A stretch of 64,000 bases of DNA from the NCBI GenBank assembly GCA_905183005.1, contig CAJJDO010000065.1:124001-188000 (forward strand). The letters run 5' to 3'. Source of the stretch: Paramecium pentaurelia (taxonomy: Eukaryota > Ciliophora > Oligohymenophorea > Peniculida > Parameciidae). The position numbers and the translations under genes are program-made. The notes below the pieces were generated by a model. That model was not told where the DNA came from and did not search any database. It was given only the letters and a program-made list of their open reading frames with translations. Shown here piece after piece: positions 1 to 12,308 of the stretch; position 1 is the first letter of the stretch; every line of letters starts with the position of its first letter.

Positions 1-1
1 T

Positions 2-1453
2 GTTTCTTGTCAATATGTCTAAGAAGTATAAGAGTTTATTAAAGAAGATTATATATTACCAGCAATAAATTCTTTAAAATTACAATCATATATTATTAGT
101 GACATAATAGATTTATCATAAATTACAACAAATAATTTTATTTTATCTGTAAGAGAATTTTCTATAAGTGAAATATTAAATGAGATAATCTTTTTATTTA
201 AAACTTAATTTGAAATGAAAAGAATAGAATTAAAGTTTAATTTACTTGAATGTACTACTTCTAAATTTACATCTGATTATGTAAGACTTATTTAAATTAT
301 TGTTAATCTCTTATCAAATTCATTAAAATTTTCATCACATGGTGTAGTCACATTACAAATAATAACTACTTATAATCATGGTCTAAAAATATGTGTTTCA
401 GATTAAGGTATAGGAATAGAGAGTGATAATCTTAATTAATTATAATCACTTCTATAAAATATTGAACATTTTAAAGATATTTAATTAAATAAAACTTGGT
501 AAGGATTTGGATTATTAATTACTGCTATTCTAATTAATTAATTAGCACCAAAAGAAAATAAATTTTTATAAATTGATTCATCTGGTAAATAATAAGGTAC
601 AAAAATTTGGTTTTATGTTGAAAATTAACGTAGAATTGAAAGACCTAGATAAAGCACATTGAGATAGAGTGTTTCTAGATTTTAAAGTTCTCATGATGAA
701 TAATTATTTAATTTAGATATAAATTGTGCCATATTTTAAGCAACAGATTTTGGTAACATATAATAATCAAATAAATATAATTTGAAGAAAAAAGAATCTA
801 ATAAGAATGACTTTAATTGTACAGACAGCTAATCATTTGAATCTTTATTTATTAAATATGGATAACTTTCACCTCTCACACCTTCATTGATTACAGATAA
901 ATTATTTATTTAATAAAAAATGGAGAATGATCACTAAAATAATCTTTAAATTGTAAATCTAAAAATGATAATTGAAGCACGAATTAAAGAAGATTTAGAA
1001 TTTTCGAAAGCTTTTTAGAAAAAGAAGAAATGTATTTGTTAAACTCTGTTATCAGTTGATGATGAAATTTTTAATTAGAAATCCATTCAAATTTTATTGG
1101 CCAAATTAGGATTTGACGTAATATTAGTATAATTTTATAAAATATAAATTAAGGCATTTAATGGAGCTGAGGCCATTAAAATTGTCGAAGAAGCCATTCC
1201 TTGTGGTCCAAAATGCTAATTATTCACTCTAATATTGATGGACTATTAAATGCCTATAATGGATGGATGTACTGCAACTGCAAAGTTAGTTGAAATGATG
1301 AATTAAAATATTATTCCAAAAATACACATAATTGGATTAACAGCTTTTACTAACGCTACTGATATTTCAAATTGTATTAAAGCAGGTATGAGTGATGTCC
1401 TACAAAAACCTTTAAATTTGAAAGAATTGAAAGAGATTTTGATTCTTGTTTGA
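2..1453 (+). CDS. Hybrid histidine kinase, 3' part (5' end cut by window)
   Basis: Two-component sensor kinase that autophosphorylates on His and passes phosphate to its own receiver domain. The frame opens at base 2 just downstream of the H-box, matching the stretch after the H-box in the neighbouring paralog. Visible are an N-box (IIVNLLSNSLKF), G1 (DQGIGIES), G2 (GFGLLIT), and a C-terminal receiver with the acidic pair (SVDDE), phosphoacceptor Asp (MDYQMPIMDG), Thr (LTAF) and Lys (LQKP). TAA and TAG are read as Gln. A 27-nt intron lies at 1127-1153; its position matches a frame-breaking 26-nt intron in the paralog. TGA stop at 1451-1453. The phosphorylated His and sensor part lie outside the window. 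Confidence 0.9.
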
Positions 1454-1668
1454 ATTTTATGGCTAATATATTTATTAATAATAAAATTGAATCTTATGAA
1501 ACATAATAATAAACGATATGAATGCTTAAAAAATATCATTTCTAACCGTCTTTGATTCTATGAACATTCTTAATCTATACTAATTTCAAATATTCTTTCT
1601 ATTGTTATTGACTTCAATGATAATTACTTCCAGGTCCTAATTATTATTAAAAATAGATAAAAACTATA

Positions 1669-4451
1669 ATGTTACAAAATTCTTCATATACTCACTCGAA
1701 AAAGACTTAAGAAAATCTGCTAATTAATAAGAGAGGATTAGTTACAAAATAAAATGTCATTTAAATTTTGATTTTTTTGATTTTGCACTCTCTAGTTGAC
1801 ATTACCTTATTAATTCAGTATCCTGACTATTTAGAATACATCATTCCTAAACTATCTTTTAATATTTTTATGGGAATCATAATAATATCATTTTGGAAAA
1901 AACTAACCCATGTTATAATCAATATATTTTTGGTTGTGGTAAAATTTAACTCAATCCTAATTCTTTTGTTGATTGGATAAGATTATATATTAATAATAGT
2001 ATTAATATGTGAACAAAATAATTATTCAGCTATTTCTGAGCACTTTGAATACTTAGTTCAAAAGATCATAATATAAATCGGATGTTTTATTATAATGATC
2101 ATTTAATTTAATTTTATGGATATTGTTATAATTGCAAGTATTATATTATTAGATACATACTAATTAGGTTTAATTTTTAAATAATAAAAATAATTAAATA
2201 ATCAAGAATTATTTAGTTTTTCTTAAAATAAAATTAATCAAGAAATGATAACTATTTGTAATAAAGAAAATACTTGGATGAGTAGAATATCGACTCTTCC
2301 TATATTTTTCATTATGATTTCTAAAAATGATTTGAAATTAACCTATAAAAATTAAATTGTTTATAAACATTTTTCAACAATTTGTAAAACTGAAATAGAA
2401 TATGACAAATTAATTCTAAATTAGTTAGAATTTTCAATTATATCAGGTATTATTCTTAAAACTTATAATTTTAGAATCTCAAGAAGATCAAAAAAACATT
2501 ACTACAGATTAAAATATAAAAAAGAATAGATTAAGGAATAATCTACCTTCCAATAAAAGTAATTAAGAAAAAAAAGATTTCTCTGATTAAGAGAGTATAA
2601 ATATCAAATTTAAAGATGCCAACAAATTATCTGATATTTTAGAAAATTATAAAGAAGGTAGATTATTAGATACTATTAATTCAACTAATAATATTTTAGA
2701 ATTATTTTGTTAACATTAATGGGAAGATTTCAAATGTTCTACTTATAGTGGGTAAATCATTTTTAATTAAGATGATGATGAAATTATTTTAACATTGATT
2801 GACATATCAAAACAAAATAAATACTTTGATGAAATGATTAAAGACTAATTTAAAACTTCAGTAAATATTTTTATTTATTATTTTAGATAGCACAATCTTT
2901 TTCACATGAATTAAGAACACCTTTAAATAGTTCATGTAACTTTTTATAATACTGTTTAAATCATAAAGGCATTGAAGATGAATTGAAAATCAACTTCATT
3001 TAACCAGCTATTAATGCCTTAAGATTACAATCTTATTTAATTAATGATATTATTGATTTTAGTTCATTATGTGCTGATAATTTAGAATTGGATATTAAAG
3101 ATTTTTTAATTATGGATTTAGTAGATGAAATTAATAAATTATTTAAATCTGTTATAGAAATGAAAAAATTAATTTTGTATGTTGATTTATTGGAAAATTA
3201 ATTAAATAGTATTTCTACAGACTTTTAGAGATTAGTCTAAATTATAGTAAATGTTCTATAGAATTCTATTAAATATTCAAATTCTGGATATATTTTACTT
3301 AAATTGTCAACATATTCATAGAATTTCTTAAAGGTTACAGTTAAAGATGAAGGATTTGGAATAGATTAAGATAGATTAATTAAAATACATAAAATGCTTT
3401 TAGATGTTGAATAAAAATAAAACTTTTCTTAATATTAATCTTGGCATGGATTTGGTTTACTAATCTCATCAATGTTATTATCAAAATTATGTCCTGCAGA
3501 TTATAAATCATTATTAATCAGATCTGCAGGATAAGGATTAGGAACCAAAGTGACATTCTATATTTAGAATCATAAATTAATTCGGTAATCATCAAGTGTT
3601 CATTATAAAGATAAACCAATAAGACTTAACAGTAAACTTAGATAAAGTAATCTATCAGGTTCATATCATCATTTATCATTAAATGGAACACTTATTTAAA
3701 TTAGTGATTTATTTGTTTCTAATCGAAAAGTTAATATTAATACTCCATTTGTTAAAAAAGTAACTCTAAAATCTTTAAAATCAAATGAAAATTCAATTTT
3801 TTCTGATAGTATAATTAACTTAGATTAAGATTTATAAATATCTGAAATGCATCATCTATAACCATTTTTATTTTCAGAAACAGGTCATCAAAGAATTAAA
3901 TTAGCTAAGTAAGATTTATCCCCAAAAAGTAATCATCCTTAAGCAAAAATCGTAAGTTATAAATAAGTAAAACTTTAAGAAGAACTAGATAGTGAATAAC
4001 ATTTGAAAGCAATAATGAAGAAGAAAAAATGTAATTGTAAGAGAATATTGTCTGTTGATGATGAAATTTTTAATTAAAAATCAATTCAATTCTTATTATC
4101 ATAATAAGGTTTTGAAATTCTTTTGGTATTATTTAATATTATATTTAAAAGGCATTTAATGGGCAAGAAGCTATTTAGATAGTTAAAGATACACCAAAAT
4201 GTAACTTAAATTGTAGTTTATTTTTATTAATTTTAATGGATTATTAAATGCCAATAATGAATGGATTATAATGTACTAAATAATTAAGATTAATGATGGA
4301 TTAACATTAAATACCATAAATTCATATTATTGGATTAACTGCATTTAATAGTAAGAATGATATTAATATGTGTTTAAACTCTGGAATGAGTGATGTGTTA
4401 ACTAAACCATTAATAATAAAAGAACTCTTTGAAATATTACAACTTATTTGA
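1669..4451 (+). CDS. Membrane-anchored hybrid histidine kinase
   Basis: Tandem paralog of the upstream gene. The N-terminus has several hydrophobic segments (about residues 25-180), then a PAS-like stretch, then the H-box (SHELRTPLNSS), N-box (VNVLQNSIKYS), G1 (DEGFGIDQ), G2 (GFGLLIS) and a receiver with DDE, MDYQMPIMNG, LTAF and LTKP. The full phosphorelay set is therefore intact. Introns are at 2447-2474, 2861-2886 and 4126-4151, each needed to keep frame. I chose the ATG at 1669 because it opens the frame that continues into the membrane region. The 215 bp upstream may hold 5' UTR or a further small exon. The ligand cannot be told from sequence. Confidence 0.88.
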
Positions 4452-4554
4452 TATTTTGATAAATATAATTATATCCTAAAATTTAGTAAATTCAATTAAA
4501 ATAGTATAATATATGTTAAAATTAATTTATAATTATTTATAAATATGAATTCTA

Positions 4555-5872
4555 ACTAAGAATTGGTTCAAATGTTAAAAGATCTTCAAATTTATAATTC
4601 TATTGATAACAACTTTAATCCTGATCATAGCTAATTAGTTATGATATATGAAAAAGTAATTACATATATTTTTATGTTAGTTTTGTGATTTAATAAATTT
4701 TGATGATAATTTTACTTTAGAAAACTTAACATTGTAATTATTTTACAGATGCAAACTAATGTGTAAGACAGTTGGAGTAGTAGATTTTTAAATGATGGAT
4801 TTAACAGATCCTGACTAAAAAAGAATGAAACATATACTTACATTATTATGTAAATATAGTATATGGAAAAGAGATTAAACTTAAAAATGGGAAAAAAGAG
4901 ACAAGGAAATTGTAATTAAATCATTATTATATTAGATTTAACTTGAAGATATTGATTTATAAAACAATAGAAAATAAAAAAGTGAACTTGAAGATTTGAT
5001 ATAAATGAAATATAAGGACATGGATTTAAAACATAAAAAATTTGAGTAATATAAATAAATGAAACATAAAGCTGAATCAGATTTATTAGCTAAAAGAAAT
5101 TTAAATTTAAAATTATAAAATTCTATTTCATAAAATTAAAATGAATAGAAGGATGCTGAAAAAAAGTTTAAAAATTTAATTGAGAAATTGTAAGTAGCTT
5201 AAAATGAATTATCAATATTAGAAAGGTAATTCAATTAATTATATTTATAGTATGATTGTTAAAGATCCAAAAAATTTAGAAAAAAAAGTAAATGATAGTT
5301 TAAGAAGAGTAGAAGCTCTGTAAATTGAAGTTGATAAATGTTAGAAGGAATTATAAATTGAAACATTCAAAATAGGGAAGATTTATAAATAATTATATTA
5401 AGATTATGATAGTTTTTTGAGAGTTCTTGAATAAATAAAAGAATCTGAAAAAGCTTTAATACAAGAAGATAAAAATTTTGAAAAATCAAATGATTAAATA
5501 TTTACAGCATCAAATAAAATCCTATAAGAAAATTTAGCCTTGTAAAAATTACAGTAAAATAAAGAGCAATTATAATCATAGAAATTGGCAGAATCTGAAA
5601 AAAACAATTCATCAAATTAATATAGTTTACAATCCTTAATAGATTTACAAAATAAATTATAAGATTTATAAGCAGAAGTAAAAAAAGAATAATAAGATTA
5701 TCTATTAATACAATAAATGAAACAAGAGCAATAGAAGATTACATCAGAAAATGATTAAATAAAAGTATTGATAGAAGCAAACTTAAAATAAGTAGTAACA
5801 CAATAAAATAAAGAAATCGAATAATATACAAAAAATATTGAAATATTATTAAATAAAATAGAATTTGAATGA
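4555..5872 (+). CDS. Nuf2-like kinetochore coiled-coil protein
   Basis: About 420 residues. The N-terminal 110 or so form a compact domain whose last part (VDFQMMDLTDPDQKRMKHIL) resembles the block in Nuf2 where a 'D..P...R...ILS.LINF' pattern ends the calponin-homology head. The rest is almost continuous coiled coil rich in Lys, Glu and Gln. Nuf2 pairs with Ndc80 and binds spindle microtubules. Two introns, 4656-4680 and 5226-5250, each restore the frame. ATG at 4555, TGA at 5870-5872. The assignment rests on one motif plus overall architecture; a generic coiled-coil protein is the alternative. Confidence 0.6.
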
Positions 5873-6315
5873 GAATATCTAGATATGATTAGTTAATATA
5901 ATAAGTATAATATAAAAAAGATAGGAATTTTAAATATATAAATGTTTTTAATTCTAATAAATTAATCATTATCATTAGAAGATCTAATGTTATAATATTC
6001 CTCAATTTCCAATCTTATAAAATTTCTAATAATAATTCTACATTAATAAAAAAGTCATAAATTACTTCTTTCTAAATAAATTAGACTAAGTTTAACTTAA
6101 GTTACTAAAAATTTTAGAGTATAATCGTTATATTTATAGTCATTTCTAGAGAATATTTGATTATAGAGACCAACTGCTTTAATGGTATAATAGAGATGAT
6201 ATATACACATTATTCATTCAGTTATATGTCAATTTAATAAAATAGTGTTGCTAATTAATTATTAAGGAAAGTAAGAATATAATTGATAATATAAAAAATA
6301 ATATTTAAATTCTGA
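5873..6315. other. Intergenic, about 440 bp
   Basis: Strongly AT-rich spacer between two plus-strand genes, presumably the 3' UTR of the Nuf2-like gene and the promoter and 5' UTR of the kinase. A minus-strand frame can be followed from about 6220 downward with one plausible 27-nt intron, but it has no clear stop and its composition looks like noncoding DNA, so I do not call a gene. Confidence 0.6.
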
Positions 6316-7513
6316 ATGGGAAATTGCTTTTTACAGGAGGAAGAAAAGAATCAGAAATCTTCAATTAAAAAAGTAGATAGTTTTCTTGCTTAATAAATTG
6401 AGAAAAGGAATGAAAAATCAAAGGTGACTTTGAAAGATTTTTTAAGTTAAGGTGAAATAGGAAGAGTAATTATTATTATTGATTGAAATGTTAGGGTAAA
6501 TTTGGTAAAGTTTTGAGAGTAAAAATGAAAGGAAAAGATAATAGGGAATATGCAATGAAGGTTATTAAAAAAGCTGATATCTTAAAATATGGACTTGTAG
6601 AACATACAATGTTGGAAAAGAATGTTTTAGGTGCAAGTAAGAATCCATTTGTTGTAAAATTGAAATACTCATTTTAAACAGAACAAAAGCTTTATTTAGT
6701 GATGGAGTAAAATATATTTTAATGAAGTTAAGATTTATTAAGGGTGGTTAATTAGCTAAAGTATTAAGAAAAAGATAATAAGGTAGATTCACAGAAGAAT
6801 AAACTAAATTTTGTGCAGCTGAAATAATATTAGGTTTGGAATATATGCATAATATTCTAAGAGTAATATATAGAGATTTGAAACCAGAAAATGTAATGGT
6901 CACTGAAGAAGGACATTTAAAATTGGCTGATTTTGGTCTATCTAAATAATATGAAAATGAAGAAGCAAAATTCTTTACTGTATTAAATATTACTAATAAA
7001 TAGCTTGCAGGAACACCTGAATATTTGGCTCCAGAAATTTTATTTAATTAAGGTCATAATCATATGGTTGACTTTTGGTGTTTAGGAATTCTAATATATG
7101 AGATGTTAGTTGGTTATACTCCGTTTTGTGATACTTCAGGAAACCATAAATCTATAGAAAATAATATTAAAAATGGATAGATTACATATCCAAATTTCAT
7201 GAGTGATTAATCTAAAGATATTGTGGATAGATTATTAAATAAAGATCCAACATAAAGACTTGGTTCAAAAAATATATAAGAAATAAAAGATCACAATTTC
7301 TTTTGTGATATAAATTGGACTTAACTTTATAATTTAGATATCCCATCTCCTATATTAGAAAATACTCATGTTTATGTAAATTTAAATATTTGATAATTTA
7401 TATAGCCTCAAGTGAAGAAAGATTAATTTGGTAAAAGAATATATGAAACACCTTCATCACATTTTATAGAAACAAATGGTGATTTTAATGGTTTCTCGGC
7501 AGCTTAAGAATGA
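6316..7513 (+). CDS. AGC-type Ser/Thr kinase with predicted myristoylation
   Basis: Starts MGNCF, a consensus for N-myristoylation at Gly2 and palmitoylation at Cys4, so likely membrane-attached. The kinase domain shows a Gly loop (GEIGRGKFGKV), catalytic loop ([10 protein letters not shown]), DFGLSK and an activation segment ending [10 protein letters not shown]. The C-terminus carries an AGC hydrophobic motif (DFNGFSA). Four introns: 6466-6494 (inside the Gly loop), 6707-6732, 6980-7003 and 7376-7405. The 24-nt intron at 6980 keeps frame but interrupts the activation segment if retained, so I take it as removed. TGA at 7511-7513. PKA/PKG-like family; the exact subfamily is not resolved. No cyclic-nucleotide domain is present. 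Confidence 0.88.
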
Positions 7514-7598
7514 TTATATATATATATATGAAAAATGATATTTTCAATATTAAATTAAGTATAAATTTAGTTGAATATATTTATTAACAATATAATTT

Positions 7599-10500
7599 TC
7601 AAGTTTCTTTTCTTTTTTTTAATTTTAAAATTATTCTAGCTTCTTAATTAATTTTATTGATTTTCAACATATCATCAAGATCTTTTTTTAAAAGAGAATC
7701 ATTCTATATTAATTCTGATATATTGATAGTTTTTCTCACATGTTAATATGTAAGATGAAATTACTCAAATTCATTATGTTTAGTAATATTTGATTAAAAA
7801 GTTTCCATAATTATTTTTGCATCCTCTAATTCATCATTAAATACAAACATATCTTCATTATCATCATTATCATCTTTAGCCTTTTTTAAATCATGATTAT
7901 ATTAATTTTTTAAAACTTCTACAAATTTTTTAAGCAATGCTAAATTTAAGTATCTAGGATTCTAAATTAATAATTAACAAAATCCAAACAAATAGAGTTA
8001 ACTGTCATAATCAGGTAAGCAATATTTACTTGAATCAATTATATGATCATAAATAAATCCTTATTATTATTCTATCCATTCTAATGTTAAAGTACAATTC
8101 TTAATAAACCCTGAAATATATATTCCCATTAATCTAGCTCTCAAAAAATCATTTTTTACTAACAATTATGATCTTTATAAGATTTTTGTATAAATATATG
8201 TTAAAACTTCTTTATTTAATTAATATTCTTAAAGTAATAAATGTAATAGTAAAATAGCTTCACCTTATGAAGCTTCACCAATTTTTGGATTATTAAACAC
8301 AGTTTCCAACATTTAAATTAACTAAATTAAGATATAAGATGTATACAAATTCCTAAGCATTAATATTTGAAAATAAAGACTTTCCATAATAAATATAATA
8401 ATTAAAAAGTTCAAATAATTATCCAAGGATGAATCTTTATTTTTCTATCACTTTTTTACATTAAAAGAACATTTCAGCTTAATAATCACTAATAAATTTA
8501 GTTTTAAATATTAACTAAGATATAAAGTATACAATATCTTCATCAAAATCAATAATATTTGGATCTAATATATAAATATATTATTAATTACTTATTATAT
8601 ATTAATATAAAACAGATACTCTTTTTTCTAAAAGATTAAAATGTATAGGAATGATATTCTCTATCTCAGGTAAAGATTTAAGTATATTCCATGTTTAATT
8701 GATAAAAATTTATCTTTCTGTTTATCCTTATCCAACACATTCCTACTCTTTTTATATTTTCAAAACTATTAAACCTAATGCTTAATCTAATACAGAAGGT
8801 TCTATTTAAAATGTTCTAATTTTATACAATCATAATAAATATACTTGAAAATCTATTTAATAGTGTCAAAATGGCCTTCAAAATCACTTTATATTAAAGA
8901 TTCACATAATACAAGTAAAATCTATCCTATATTTGGTTCCAAAAGTTTTTCTAGATGGGGTTCTTCGATAATATTTTTGATAGCTTCTATTGCACAATAA
9001 CAATTAGAATATAATTCACTTTTTGCAGATTTAATTTAATTCATTAAAAAATTAAGTAATTAATAAGAGAGGTCATCTTTCTCATTCAGAATTGATCTAC
9101 AAAATTATCCAATAAAGGTACATAATCTAGCTTTAACAAGAGCTTAAATTATTTATAATTTATGTACGTATTGAATAATTAATTAAGTAATCACCATATT
9201 CAGCAATAAATGATTTGAAAAGTAATCCAACTTCATTTCTTTAGATAAGATAATTGCTCAAAATTGATAAGATTAATAATGAAGTTTCTAATAATATATG
9301 AACATTCATAGATTTTAAAAAATAATGTTCTCTAAATTCCATAATCAATCCTAATTATTGGCTTATTTCTATTTTCTATAGTTTTTGAATGCAATATGAA
9401 GCAGCTAGAGTTGTGAACGATGAAAAGAAGGATATGGATCCATCTATGTGTTAACAATAAGACATAATTAATTATGCTATAGATGACTTAATAATATCTG
9501 ATTTTTATTCATCCAATAGATCTTAAGTTAATTAAACAAATTCATTAGGATCTTCATTAAGATCATTAATTTCTTTTGAATTTGATGAAAAGAATGGTAT
9601 AATAATATCAACAAAAATTGCCATTCGAAATTCAGCAAATAGATGATAAACTGAAACACTTTTGCTTGTAATTGCCAATAATTTAATTATTTCATTTATT
9701 AAATTTTATTGATTTTGATTGAGGTTTTCATAAGAGAAATTAGATGACATTGTAAATGTCACAAGACTTTATATAAATGTTTCACACATAATACCTAATA
9801 TGTCTTAAAATGGGCACTTTTTTGCAATAATTGCATCTTTATATTATGTAGAAATAGATCCATAAATCAATCTTTATGATGCTACAATAAAATGACAATA
9901 TTCTATATTATCACCTACAAATGTTAATTGTTGAATTTTAAGAATGAGTACTTAACATAATTCCTCATTAAATATAAAGTATTATTAAATGGGTTCTGGA
10001 ATACCTCTCATTTAATTAGTTTTAAGATGTCGATCTAATTAATTAAATAGAACTTTAGCCCATAGATTTTTAGTAGATTAAGAAAAACTATCTATTATTT
10101 TACCTATTTGGATAATTGATTAGAACCATTCAAATTGATCATCTAATTTTAAAGTCTCAGCTATATAACATGCAGACACAACCATATTTTCTAATTTTGT
10201 TTCAATAGACTATATGACATGCTACTTAAGACGAGTTTTGAAGTGATTTTCTAAAGTTGAATAATATAAATCAATTTACATTTATCATAACAAACTAATT
10301 ACTATAGAGCTTATTGAACACTGACTTTTATTTTATCAGGTATTTATTTGGTGAGTATTTAAACAAATAGATCAACATGATGTAATCTCAGTTCAACAGC
10401 ATATGGTTCTAAATTACAATATGATACTGTCTTACATGTGTTGCTTATGAATTTTTTAATAGCAGTTTTTATTGTAATAGCAGCGTATTCAGCTAAAAGT

Positions 10501-10658
10501 AAATCATTTTATTAAGAAGATAATTCACATAAACTATCAATAGATCTAATATCATTTTGGCAGGTTTGAATCAATAAGTCTTCTGCCTTATCTCTTGTTT
10601 TCTTATCTTTAGCCTAGAAGGCCATAATGATCATATTTGTATATTCTTGTTGATTCAT
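7599..10658 (-). CDS. Importin-beta family karyopherin (importin-7/8-like)
   Basis: About 1000 residues of helical repeat character. The N-terminus (AEDLLIQTCQND, then LLLAEYAAITIKTAIKKF) fits an importin N-terminal domain. The segment LNEDPNEFVQ matches the 'EDPxEF' block typical of importin-7, importin-8 and CAS-type receptors. An acidic Asp/Glu-rich stretch lies near the C-terminus, as in importin-7. Role: Ran-dependent nuclear import. Introns at 10251-10279 and 9143-9167. Start at 10658. The 3' end is uncertain: the frame runs on without TGA unless one base changes in an A-run (T8 on the plus strand, 7613-7620); the stop I give (7599-7601) assumes that shift. Confidence 0.78.
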
Positions 10659-10717
10659 CTTAAATTTATATAGTGATAAATTATAAACTTTTTGAATCAA
10701 TATATATATATACATAG

Positions 10718-11953
10718 TCATTTTAAAGTCAAACTAATTTTATTTCCTTTGTAATCATACTCCGAAAAGACTGAGATCACTTTTAATGCTTCATAGATAT
10801 CTACCATAGTTATTTAAATAGTTTAAGAATCTAATTTGATTTCTAAAAAATGAGAATAGGATTACCTTAAATCTTACCAACTAATTTAACCATATCTTGG
10901 ATTTCTAATAATTAAGTAATACCAGAAAATTATAGTACTCTTGTCAAAGGAACGATTTTAAATTTAGTTTGACTTCCTTAATAATATTCTTCATTATGAT
11001 TGCAAGGCTGCAATTGAATATTTTGAGCATTCTAGAATAATATTCTTAACTATTATAATCAAATTAAATATCAACCTCATTTCCAAAAAAGACAACATTA
11101 TTAAGTAATTCTTTAGCAATAATTGCATTCTCTTTATTTACAAATTATAGAATTGATTAATGAATATTTTTTTTTAACAATAAGGCTTCTAGATGTCCAA
11201 ATCTATTAAATAGATTGTACAACATCCTTGGAGTGACTCTTTCATCTAGATTTGAAACCTTTAAATATTTAGATGGTTATTGATTTAATAATTCTTGAAT
11301 AGCAAAATCATTGGAATTCAATTGAGTCAATTAAATTTTGGCTACTTCTTATTCATAATCGTCATCTAATATTCTCTCTAATTGACGTAATTGAGTTTCC
11401 ATTCTAGAATATAAACTAAAATACTTACATTGCTTTGGTAGGGGATTCTTGAGTAATTTTTAATACTCCTTTGTGTTGATTAATATTATTCGATATCTAT
11501 TCAATAGATTGAGGCTTGATTAAAGGAGGAGATACTGGTATTGAATTAGGTAGAGTCATTGATTATAAAGGAGACTTCTATTCTGGTTATGTTTCTTCAT
11601 CGTCAGAGTGATATTCAGAGCCTCTTGTATGATCAACCACTTCTAGATCTAGTTATTTTAAGCGAGAATAATGAATCAATAATCTGGTATAATTATAACT
11701 GAAAGTGTTACTTGCCTCCTTAAGGAGTGAGGGATTTTCCTATCATATTACGTCTTGCTTAAATAGCTTATTTAACTTCATTGTATTCTACAAATGCTTT
11801 GTTAGTTTTTCCTCTTTCGAAAATTAATATTTTCTTGACTTCCCCATATTATTTAAAAGTTTCAAATAAAAAATCATTTGTTAATGGGAAAGATTAAGGT
11901 AAGTAAGTTATAATCAATAACAATATTTTACTAGGAGGGTCTCTAGAATTCAT
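10718..11953 (-). CDS. PTB/hnRNP L-like RNA-binding protein
   Basis: First RRM near the N-terminus (KILLLIITYLPQSF, FKQYGEVKKILIF, KAFVEYN), ending LLIHYSRLKQL, a form typical of PTB and hnRNP L proteins. A second RRM follows a Ser/Pro/Gln linker (YLKVSNLDERVTP, FNRFGHLEALLL). A third, weaker fold may sit at the C-terminus. Likely role in splicing or mRNA control by pyrimidine-tract binding. Four introns: 11684-11711, 11404-11428, 11050-11075 and 10843-10865. An internal ATG at 11402 could mislead; the intron just upstream joins it to the first-RRM exons, so I start at 11953. TGA at 10718-10720. Confidence 0.83.
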
Positions 11954-12232
11954 TTATAAAATTAAATCAATTTAATTTAAAATCCTGCAGAAAACAGGAT
12001 TTTAAAATTCGATTATTAACTGTTAATATTAATAAAAGCCTCTTCTAAAGTATTCTAATAGTAAAAAAACCCTATTTATATATGTGAATGGAAGTCACAT
12101 TTTTCTTCTATTTTATTAATAAGAGATTGTGTATCATAAAGACCACCCAATTATACTCATCTTAGAGCCTTTTGAATCTAGAAATCTTTGAAACCTATGT
12201 TTTTTCAGGTACATTAGTACAGTATCTTCCAT
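11950..12232 (-). pseudogene. Doubtful small gene with an apparent frameshift
   Basis: GC content here is closer to coding than to spacer. From ATG at 12232 one frame reads MEDTVLMYLKKHRFQRFLDS, then stops at TGA; a frame shifted by one base then reads GGLYDTQSLINKIEEKCDF and beyond, with good protein character. No GT..AG intron of usual size joins the two. The second frame ends in a TGA overlapping the ATG of the PTB-like gene, which is odd. It could be a small gene with a sequencing or assembly error, a decayed gene, or chance. No family recognised. Confidence 0.3.
11976..12006. repeat. 12-bp inverted repeat (hairpin)
   Basis: TTTAAAATCCTG at 11976-11987 is mirrored exactly by CAGGATTTTAAA at 11995-12006 with a 7-nt loop. 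It lies about 20 bp upstream of the start codon of the PTB-like gene, so it would sit in its 5' leader or promoter. Confidence 0.75.
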
Positions 12233-12308
12233 TTCTTGATTAGTAAAAGATTAAATGATTTAATGAATAATAAAAATAATCTAAAAATTATATTATGATA
12301 AATCGATG

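Noticed and set aside
5940..6220. Minus-strand small gene with one 27-nt intron
   Set aside because: No stop before it enters the Nuf2-like gene and the GC content is that of spacer; long open frames arise easily when only TGA stops.
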